Shown here: positions 8,666-15,213 of the stretch, one piece after another
How the letters are laid out: every line of letters begins with the position of its first letter
Numbering within the stretch: position 1 is the first letter of the stretch
Origin: Hyphomicrobiaceae bacterium
Lineage (GTDB): Bacteria > Pseudomonadota > Alphaproteobacteria > Rhizobiales > Hyphomicrobiaceae
Direction: 5' to 3'
NCBI GenBank assembly: GCA_013214245.1
Contig: JABSQE010000072.1
Coordinates: 1-15,213 of the forward strand
Length of the DNA: 15,213 nucleotides
The notes under the pieces: model-generated
Told to the model about the DNA's origin: nothing
Seen by the model: the letters and a program-made list of their open reading frames with translations, nothing else
Database searches by the model: none
Translations under genes and position numbers: made by a program

Positions 8666-10303
8666 ATGACAAGCGTATCGTTAACTACAAAGCCAAAAAA
8701 TACTCCTCCTATTACTGAGGCTAAACGCATTCTCGAAAACAAATTTAAGTTTAAAACCTTCAAAGGACAACAACAGTCAATAATTGAAACCGTTTTGCGT
8801 GGTGGCGATGCTCTTGTATTAATGCCAACTGGTGGAGGAAAGTCGTTATGCTATCAGATACCTGCCATAATACGATCTGGAACTGGAATTGTTATTTGTC
8901 CTCTAATTGCACTTATGCATGATCAGGTTCACACACTTAAGCAGGTTGGTATACGTGCAGCTTATCTTAATTCAAGTTTAGAATGGGATGAACAATCCGG
9001 AGTTGAGTCAGACTTAATAATCGGTGCATTAGACATACTTTACATTGCTCCGGAGCGCTTGGTGCAGGAACGTACCCTAGGCCTGCTATCACGATGTCAG
9101 ATTTCACTGTTTGCGATTGATGAAGCGCATTGTGTTTCACAGTGGGGACATGATTTTCGGCCAGACTATCGTCAATTGCGCATTCTTGCAAATCGATTTC
9201 CTACAATTCCACGAATAGCATTAACCGCAACTGCTGACGCTAGAACTCTTGAGGACATTGCAACCGAGCTGTCACTTGTGAATGCGCCACGCTTCATATC
9301 AAGTTTTGATCGTCCTAATATTCGCTACACAATCGTTGAGACCGATAATGTTGGCGTACGCGAGCGGTTATGGAAATTCATTGACGCAGAACATAAGTCC
9401 GATTCGGGTATTGTTTATTGTCTATCCCGCAAAGCTACCGAAGAGATAGCAGTTTGGTTGACTTCTCGTGGACGCCGTGCTTTAGCTTACCACGCTGGCC
9501 TTTCCGCAGAGGTCCGACACGCAGTTCAAGATCGTTTTCTTCGCGACGATAGAATGATTATTGTTGCAACCGTCGCTTTTGGTATGGGTATTGACAAACC
9601 TAATGTTCGTTTTGTAGCTCATTTAAGCCTGCCAAAGTCAATAGAAGCTTATTATCAGGAAACCGGTCGTGCTGGGCGAGATGGGAAAGCTTCTAGCGCA
9701 TGGATGATTTACAGCTTGTTCGATTATACACAACAAATTCAATGGATTGCAAGATCAGGTGGGAACAAAGAATTCAAAAAAATCCAACGTAGTCGCCTGG
9801 CTGCATTAATGAGCTTTTGTGAAGGCACCACTTGTCGTCGACAAGCTCTGCTAGCCTATTTCGGTGAGCATCATGAGAAAAAATGCAACAACTGCGACAA
9901 CTGCATTTGTCCACCTGTGGTAGTAGATAGTACTGTTTGGGCTCAAAAGGCACTATCCGCTGTTTACCGAACAGAACAGCGCTTTGGTATGAAATATATT
10001 ATAGATGTTTTGCATGGTAAAGATATTAAGCGAATAAAAGATAACGGACACAATTATTTGTCAGTATTCGGTATTGGGCAAGACATAGCTCAAAACACTT
10101 GGAGACGCGTATTTAGGCAACTTATTGCGAGAGGTTTTCTTGCATATGATGAGCAGGGTTATGGCACATTACAACTGACCTCTGCTTCAAGACCTCTTCT
10201 ACGTGGTGATATTACTGTGAATATTTGTGAGAATAACTATGGTACGAGAAGTAAGACAAAACGTTCACGAGGTGCTTATCTTAGAATTCATAACACATCT
10301 TAG
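8666..10303 (+). CDS. recQ: ATP-dependent DNA helicase RecQ lacking HRDC
   Basis: 3'-to-5' superfamily 2 DNA helicase acting in recombination and replication-fork repair. Helicase domain 1 has Walker A PTGGGKS (54-60), DEAH (152-155) and the RecQ aromatic-rich loop CVSQWGHDF (156-164). Domain 2 has TVAFGMGIDKP (302-312) and motif VI QETGRAGRDG (331-340). The zinc site is complete: C390, C407, C410 and C413 with the same spacing as E. coli RecQ. The RQC winged-helix domain follows (about 424-515). After it there are only about 30 basic residues, so the HRDC domain found at the end of most RecQ proteins (about 600 residues in total, against 545 here) is absent, and no HRDC-like reading was seen in the bases downstream. 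The ATG start has a modest AGAGAC upstream. The gene is transcribed alone, divergent from the small secreted protein gene. Confidence 0.95.
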   Translation: MTSVSLTTKPKNTPPITEAKRILENKFKFKTFKGQQQSIIETVLRGGDALVLMPTGGGKSLCYQIPAIIRSGTGIVICPLIALMHDQVHTLKQVGIRAAYLNSSLEWDEQSGVESDLIIGALDILYIAPERLVQERTLGLLSRCQISLFAIDEAHCVSQWGHDFRPDYRQLRILANRFPTIPRIALTATADARTLEDIATELSLVNAPRFISSFDRPNIRYTIVETDNVGVRERLWKFIDAEHKSDSGIVYCLSRKATEEIAVWLTSRGRRALAYHAGLSAEVRHAVQDRFLRDDRMIIVATVAFGMGIDKPNVRFVAHLSLPKSIEAYYQETGRAGRDGKASSAWMIYSLFDYTQQIQWIARSGGNKEFKKIQRSRLAALMSFCEGTTCRRQALLAYFGEHHEKKCNNCDNCICPPVVVDSTVWAQKALSAVYRTEQRFGMKYIIDVLHGKDIKRIKDNGHNYLSVFGIGQDIAQNTWRRVFRQLIARGFLAYDEQGYGTLQLTSASRPLLRGDITVNICENNYGTRSKTKRSRGAYLRIHNTS

Positions 10304-11096
10304 AAAAACAAATCAGGTTTCGATGTGCATGAGTTTTATAAAAATGTTCCTTAATCAGAACCAAGTTACTTAGTATCCTTTTTTCTTAACCATAAGTAAA
10401 TTAATTTAAATTTTTAAAATCTTAATTCTACGTATTATAGGCTTATGCTACGTCAAAAGAATGGCCGAAGGTAATCGCAATTTATATTATAGTTAATCAG
10501 GCATTTTTTGCCCAGTTTACATTTCTTATGTACTAAAGAATGAGTTGTTGGCTAGATCAATAGCCTATCTGCGTTATGTATTAAATGGTAGACTTTATTA
10601 TTAGGCTGAAAACTTTGCCATTCTGGAATTATAAGCTATTAGCCTGCGTGAAATAACTTGATTCATAAAAAACTTCTGCCATAATGCGAAACTTAACTAA
10701 GGTGATAAGTTTACCAAATTTATTTCAAATAAAGTATATACTTCTTTGAGTAAAATTATCAAATGTATTCATTACAAAACATTAGACAGTGACTTATGTG
10801 TAATTTTAGTAAAAATTTTAAGCATTACGTGGTCACACAGATAGGATGTATGCATTATCTATAAATAAATGAGCACTTTAACAGAATTTTTAGTTTTTAG
10901 TGTAAGCTGACTATTGTTGGTATGCTTTTTACTTGAACTTACGTTAGGTCTCTAACATCTAGCTAAGCATTGAAACTGCTTAACAGGTTTTTTTCTATGT
11001 TTCTTTTACACTAGTTGAGTTCTATAGAAAAGAATCGTTATTAGCACTGAGTTATTGCTTCCATTCCTACTATTAATATATTGAGGATTAACATCT
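10304..11096. other. Gene-free AT-rich spacer between recQ and rpmJ
   Basis: Nearly 800 bases of strongly AT-rich sequence with stops in all frames. I could not find an HRDC-like fragment that would extend recQ, nor a clear intrinsic terminator. Small hairpins such as GGCTA/TAGCC near 10550 are weak. The right end must contain the rpmJ promoter, and a GAGGA ribosome binding site lies at 11083-11087. Confidence 0.5.
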
Positions 11097-11222
11097 ATGA
11101 AAATCAAGAACTCTATTAAAACATTAAAATCACGACATCGCGACAACCGTGTTGTTCGTCGTCGTGGACGCCTCTACGTAATTAATAAAACTCAACGTCG
11201 ATTTAAAGCGCGTCAAGGATAA
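11097..11222 (+). CDS. rpmJ: 50S ribosomal protein L36, zinc-free type
   Basis: 41 residues. The sequence begins MKIKNSIKTLKSRHRDNRVV and continues with RRRGRLYVINKTQRRFKARQ, which is the L36 type usual in alphaproteobacteria. It has no cysteine, so it is the C-minus form that does not bind zinc. It is very basic and binds 23S rRNA in the large subunit. GAGGA lies nine bases before the ATG and supports this start. The gene stands alone, as rpmJ often does in alphaproteobacteria, instead of sitting in the spc operon. It is convergent with rluD. The AGAAAC/GTTTCT inverted repeat at 11278-11303 between them is too weak to call a terminator. Confidence 0.96.
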   Translation: MKIKNSIKTLKSRHRDNRVVRRRGRLYVINKTQRRFKARQG

Positions 11223-11328
11223 TTTTTAGTGTATTGTTTTCATGGAGGGCTATTTTTATCACTGCTTTTACTTTCAGAGAAACTTGAACTCTAAAGGGTT
11301 TCTAACCTATTCAAGGTAGTGAGAATTG

Positions 11329-12345
11329 CTAATTAGTAGTAGTGACCTCCTCTAATGAATTTATTAAATCTTTCATATCTCTTGGTATCGGGCTTGTGAA
11401 ACAGAGAGGTTGACCTGTACTGGGATGCTCGAAGTTAAGTGTAGAAGCATGCAGAGCTTGTCGATTTAGAAAATCTGTAGGATGGTTAAACTCTTCATTT
11501 AACTTTTTCATGCTTGAGTTAAAACCTGATCCATAGATTTTATCTCCAAGAACAGGGTTTCCAATAGATGACATATGTACTCTGATTTGATGAGTGCGAC
11601 CCGTTTCTAGTTGAAGACGTAACATACTTATACTAACACGATTACTTAACAAGTATTTCTTTACAACCCGATAGTGAGTAATCGCGTGCCGTCCTTTGTC
11701 AACCGCAACAACCTTTATTTTTCGCCTATTAGAGGTACTTCGTGCAAGGGACACATCAACCGTACCGTATGGTAGGTCAAATTCACCCCAACACAAAGCT
11801 GTATATATTCGCTGCATACGACCATCAGTACCGTGAATTGCAAACTGTTCTGCTAATCTTTTATGTGCAAAATCGTTTTTAGCGACTACCATTAGTCCAG
11901 ATGTATCTTTATCCAAACGATGCACGATGCCTGGCCGTGTTACTCCGCTAATAGTTGATAGCTCAGCTCCAGCATGGGCTATCAGTGCGTTTACCAAAGT
12001 TCCTGTATTATGCCCAGGAGCTGGATGCGTAACCAACCCTGCAGGCTTATCGACTACAATTATATCAGAATCTTCATAAGTTATATTTAAAGGAATTGTT
12101 TCGGCATTGATCTGGACGGATTCATATGGAGGTAAATCTAATCTTACGTTTTGGCCTTCGCTCAGTTTATGTTTCGGGTTATTGCATACAAAACCGTTTA
12201 TTTTAACAGCTCCTGATTTTAGAATTTTTTTTACATTTTGCCGACTCAGATCTTCCAAAGTTATGGCAATGAAGCGATCGACGCGTACACCAATATGCTC
12301 CGTGCTCACCACAAGCTCAATTACTGTAGTTTGATTGTCTGACAT
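11329..12345 (-). CDS. rluD: 23S rRNA pseudouridine synthase RluD
   Basis: RluA-family pseudouridine synthase. RluD proper makes the pseudouridines at 1911, 1915 and 1917 in helix 69 of 23S rRNA, at the subunit interface. It has 338 residues, typical for the family. An N-terminal S4 RNA-binding domain spans about 20-70 (RVDRFIA ... SRQNVKKILKSGAVKING). The catalytic domain begins near 90 (DIIVVDKPAGLVTHPAP) and carries the active-site motif HRLDKDTSGL with catalytic Asp145. The later family motifs RLQLETGRTHQIRVHM (243-258) and GDKIYG (267-272) are present. The N-terminal S4 domain favours RluD (or RluC) over RluA, and the whole reads most like RluD. The ATG has a GAGG ribosome binding site seven bases upstream on the minus strand. 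In many alphaproteobacteria rpoH adjoins rluD; here its upstream flank is a long gene-free stretch instead. Confidence 0.93.
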   Translation of the reverse strand: MSDNQTTVIELVVSTEHIGVRVDRFIAITLEDLSRQNVKKILKSGAVKINGFVCNNPKHKLSEGQNVRLDLPPYESVQINAETIPLNITYEDSDIIVVDKPAGLVTHPAPGHNTGTLVNALIAHAGAELSTISGVTRPGIVHRLDKDTSGLMVVAKNDFAHKRLAEQFAIHGTDGRMQRIYTALCWGEFDLPYGTVDVSLARSTSNRRKIKVVAVDKGRHAITHYRVVKKYLLSNRVSISMLRLQLETGRTHQIRVHMSSIGNPVLGDKIYGSGFNSSMKKLNEEFNHPTDFLNRQALHASTLNFEHPSTGQPLCFTSPIPRDMKDLINSLEEVTTTN

Positions 12346-13322
12346 ACAGGAGCCTCTCTAAATACGTTTAGAATCTCTTTATTTTTTACGCTCTAGCTAG
12401 ATTTTAAGTTTTATTTAGAAAAAACTATCTTTGTATGATCGAAACAACTTTAGTAAAATAAATGCTCTTACTAAACATCCACATTCGCTGATAACTGCAA
12501 TAATGACGTGGGCTCTCGTGAACATCGCTATTAACGCGAATAGTTTTTTTAAACTCACACTAAGGATAACTAAAATTCATTTAACTATTGCACGGAAAGA
12601 CCTGAAAAATAATTGACAAAGATTTTTAATTTCATATTAGGTTCTAGCCTTAGTCTTACTCTTTACGAGCTTTGAAAGTACTCAACGTGTGATTAAAGAA
12701 CCATTACTAGTTATCATAATGCAGATTAATCAGCTAAACTCATTAGCAGTCATCGTCAGCAACTTTAAACAATGACTAGATTATCAAGTCAGGCGCTATC
12801 TGCTATCATTAAAAATGAATTGGAACTTTATAATGCTCTAATTACAAGTATTATATCCATACTTCTAAGCCAAGCATTCTCAACAAATACCGCATTATTA
12901 ACTACTACCATTTGTTTATATTTTGTAGTCTCAATTTTTTAAAATCCGCTACTAGTCTAATTTTTCATCCTATAATCAGCTCATTATAAGGATTAGTGTT
13001 ATTCACTTGCCTGAAAAAAACATCTAATTACAATAGGTATATATTGTGTCAAGACTTTTCATTCAAAGCGACACTACAATCACTTGACAAGCTTTGCTTA
13101 AATCAAAATCATGATTACCTTAGTTTACACCATAAAACACTTGTTTTACTAACAAGCGAGAGCTCCTCATTCTAATTTAGACAATTTATCTCTGTACGAC
13201 TAACAAAAGATAGCAGCAACCGCATTTGCATCCAACAAAGCTTTAGCACGGTTCAAATGTTTGGACAGGGCACTTAACTAGGTCTAACATTAAGGAACTT
13301 CCGTTGAGGACGAAATCATAAT
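12346..13322. other. Gene-free AT-rich spacer between rluD and glycosyltransferase
   Basis: Nearly 1 kb with no credible gene. The one open stretch of about 60 codons (12431-12616, +) has no ribosome binding site and an Asn/Lys/Ile-rich composition expected of AT-rich random sequence. The region must carry the rluD promoter at its left end and the glycosyltransferase promoter at its right end, but neither could be placed. No RNA gene or repeat was recognised. Confidence 0.5.
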
Positions 13323-14321
13323 ATGGACATAGTAACCGTCGGGCCTGGTATTAATAACAAATATGCAGGATTTTTCTATGCTACGGATAGAAAAATCCGA
13401 AACGGATTAATCCGTTTAGGCCATAACATTACTCACATTTCAGATCGAGACATTGCTTCTTCAGCATTGGGCTTACGTTTTGTAGGTAAAAAACTTGCGA
13501 ATCGTAAATTACTTAAAGTTGTAGAAGCTATAAAGCCTGATTTTCTGATACTTTTTCAAGCTCACCTAATTGAAGCAGATACACTTTTAGCCCTTAAAAA
13601 GAGGCTACCAAATTGTAAAATTGCAAATATAGATAACGATTTAATCTATACTAAGACAAGATTTCTGAGACTTTTGAAGTTCAAGAGTCTCGTTGATGTA
13701 ACGTTTATTACTAGTGCTGGTGAGCATTTGAAGAGGCTGCGTAAAGAAGGACTACGTTCAGCTTATCTTCCTAATTGTACGGATTCCTCAATTGAGAGAG
13801 GAAATCCGTTTATTGATGTTAATTTAACTTACGATTTCATATATTTCGCAGGTGATGTTCTTCAGTCGAGACGTTGGGAATTACCACTTAAAGTTGCTTC
13901 AATTGCACCAGATGTCAAATGCGGTTTTTTTGGTCATGGAAAAACAAGAATATTTGGGAGTCGCTATTTTCAATTATTGAAGAATTCAAAATTGGCGCTC
14001 AATTGGAATAAAATGAACGATCTATACCTTTATTCGTCAGATAGAATATCTCAATTATTTGGAACAGGTCGATGTGTATGCCTTTACAGAGGCTCCGGAT
14101 TTCAACGCTTTATTAGCGAAAAAGAGGCACTTTTTTTTAGCGATGCGGATGATCTTGCAAGTAAAATTCGCACCGTTCTTCACAAAGATCAATGGCAAGA
14201 AATCGCCCAAAGAGGTCAGGATCACTATCGTACTCTATTCAATGAAAAGCGTATTGCGGAATATATAATTAAATTTACTTTTGATGAGAATATTTCAAAT
14301 TACGAATGGTGTGATGTTTAA
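13323..14321 (+). CDS. CgeB-like glycosyltransferase, GT-B fold
   Basis: 332 residues, cytoplasmic, no signal peptide or membrane segment. The architecture fits the CgeB-type family of GT-B glycosyltransferases. An N-terminal Rossmann-like half contains YATDRKIRNGLIRLGHN (19-35) and KPDFLILFQAHL (71-82). A C-terminal nucleotide-sugar-binding half starts near YDFIYFAGDV (170-179). The typical C-terminal run is SSDRISQLFGTGRCVCLYRG (238-257) then EALFFSDADDLASKI (268-282), where family members read S-x-R-x-F-x-x-x-G-x-G and then D-x-x-D-L. A terminal helix with HYRTLFNEKRIAEYI follows. The donor and acceptor cannot be told; lipopolysaccharide or exopolysaccharide decoration is the usual guess. 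GAGGA lies 12 bases before the ATG, a long spacing. It stands alone, without other sugar genes nearby, and looks intact. Confidence 0.82.
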   Translation: MDIVTVGPGINNKYAGFFYATDRKIRNGLIRLGHNITHISDRDIASSALGLRFVGKKLANRKLLKVVEAIKPDFLILFQAHLIEADTLLALKKRLPNCKIANIDNDLIYTKTRFLRLLKFKSLVDVTFITSAGEHLKRLRKEGLRSAYLPNCTDSSIERGNPFIDVNLTYDFIYFAGDVLQSRRWELPLKVASIAPDVKCGFFGHGKTRIFGSRYFQLLKNSKLALNWNKMNDLYLYSSDRISQLFGTGRCVCLYRGSGFQRFISEKEALFFSDADDLASKIRTVLHKDQWQEIAQRGQDHYRTLFNEKRIAEYIIKFTFDENISNYEWCDV

Positions 14322-14693
14322 AACTAAATTTTGACTATATCTAAATTTCGGCCTAGCCATCTTGAATTCGTGAAAATGACCAGCGTCACAGAATTATTCG
14401 CATGCCAAATCCAGTCCTTAAAAACCAATGTATATGTTTTCCAGGCTGCAATATTACTCCACTTACATGTCTAAAAATGTACAACATCCTAATAGAACAC
14501 TGTAAATGGTTATATGATTAAATATAAAAATTGGAAGCAAGCCTTAGATGTATAAATCGCTAAATGACCTAGACCGAAAAGAGTAAATCTTTAAAGAAAA
14601 ATTATTAGAAAATTACTTGGAATTGTTAGGGGACCGTATTTTAAAACACGCTTTTGAGACAAATTAATGTTATGAGAGACTAACAAATGTAAA
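14322..14693. other. Gene-free spacer between glycosyltransferase and mtnA
   Basis: About 370 AT-rich bases between two convergent genes. No open frame of note, no clear terminator hairpin and no RNA gene were seen. Confidence 0.5.
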
Positions 14694-15213
14694 TTATTCA
14701 TATAATCTAGCCAACCCATCTCTGTTGGCTTCAGTGATACCACGCTCAGTGATCAGACCAGTTATAAGACGATTCGGTGTTACATCGAATGCCGGATTTT
14801 TGGTCGGTGAATTAGAACCCGCGATGTTAATGGTAACTACAGTATCTTTAGAAGATCCGGCCGGTCGTCCTGAAATTTTTAGGATCTCATCCTCGGACCG
14901 TTCCTCAATAGGTATGGTCATACCATCTTCTATTGTCCAATCGATGGTCGAATAAGGCAACGCCACATAAAAGGGAACACCATTATCTTTCGCAGCAAGG
15001 GCTTTGAGATATGTACCAATTTTGTTGGCAACGTCACCTTTTGAAGTGGTACGATCCGTTCCCACAATGCAAAGGTCTACAAAACCGCGTTGCATAAGAT
15101 GGCCACCCGCACTATCTACAATAATGGTATACGGAACTCCATGAGATCCGAGCTCGTATGCCGTAAGTGACGAACCCTGGTTGCGAGGGCGTGTTTCATC
15201 TACCCATACATGA
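14694..15213 (-). CDS. mtnA: 5-methylthioribose-1-phosphate isomerase MtnA, C-terminal half (cut by window edge)
   Basis: Converts 5-methylthioribose 1-phosphate to 5-methylthioribulose 1-phosphate in methionine salvage. About 172 codons are visible, roughly half of the usual 360-370, and the frame stays open to the right edge. An internal Met at 15093-15095 is not the start: in-frame sequence upstream of it clearly belongs to the protein (VDETRPRNQGSSLTAYELGS, then HGVPYTIIVDSAGGHLM). The isomerase motif CIVGTDRTT follows, with the catalytic Asp encoded at 15054-15056; most relatives read GADR there. Next come GDVANKIGTYLKA, VPFYVALPYSTIDW, IPIEERS and NPAFDVTPNRLITGLITERG, all typical of MtnA and distinguishing it from the related eIF2B-like subunits. 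The catalytic Cys region lies outside the window. No frameshift is seen in the visible part. Confidence 0.95.
   Translation of the reverse strand, partial: HVWVDETRPRNQGSSLTAYELGSHGVPYTIIVDSAGGHLMQRGFVDLCIVGTDRTTSKGDVANKIGTYLKALAAKDNGVPFYVALPYSTIDWTIEDGMTIPIEERSEDEILKISGRPAGSSKDTVVTINIAGSNSPTKNPAFDVTPNRLITGLITERGITEANRDGLARLYE

Noticed and set aside
11278..11303. AGAAAC/GTTTCT inverted repeat between rpmJ and rluD as a shared terminator
   Set aside because: Only six pairs, a 14-base loop and no T-run on either strand.
12431..12616. 61-codon plus-strand frame upstream of the glycosyltransferase
   Set aside because: No ribosome binding site, Asn/Lys/Ile/Thr-rich as expected of AT-rich random sequence, and no family resemblance.
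1..15213. CRISPR array, insertion sequence, prophage, defence system or biosynthetic cluster
   Set aside because: No regularly spaced repeats, transposase, integrase, phage structural gene, defence genes or polyketide or peptide synthetase domains could be read on either strand.

Overview
The window looks like a stretch of an AT-rich, eroding genome from an alphaproteobacterium, probably a host-associated lineage. The intact proteins (TrkH, RppH, RecQ, RluD, a cysteine-free L36, MtnA, a CgeB-like glycosyltransferase) all read as alphaproteobacterial, with a Rhodospirillales flavour. Only about 43% of the window is covered by genes that look intact. The rest is long gene-free DNA, part of it recognisably former coding sequence with stops and frame changes. 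Intact genes separated by large decaying spacers fit a symbiont such as the tunicate symbiont Candidatus Endolissoclinum faulkneri. That name is an inference from gene style and coding density and was not tested by any search.

Layout. Positions 1-1367 (+) hold the decayed 3' part of a YhaN-type coiled-coil AAA ATPase gene. After an AT-rich gap comes trkH (2132-3577, +), facing rppH (3603-4121, -) tail to tail. Positions 4122-8148 contain no intact gene. Within them are a multi-frame pseudogene of unknown family (4725-5627), other fragments that read like old coding sequence (5969-6217; 6443-7242) and AT-rich spacer. A small secreted four-cysteine protein (8149-8424, -) lies divergent from recQ (8666-10303, +). 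After another gap come rpmJ (11097-11222, +) and convergent rluD (11329-12345, -). A further gap leads to a CgeB-like glycosyltransferase (13323-14321, +). The 3' half of mtnA (14694 to the right edge, -) closes the window.

The genes do not form a pathway or a clear operon; each stands alone with its own spacer. What survives is housekeeping: potassium uptake, RNA 5'-end processing, recombination and repair, ribosome parts and 23S rRNA modification, cell-surface glycosylation, and methionine or methylthioribose salvage. I found no CRISPR array, insertion sequence, phage module or convincing RNA gene. I also saw no convincing undescribed system. The most useful observations are the pseudogenes, which record recent gene loss, and a RecQ that lacks its C-terminal HRDC domain.
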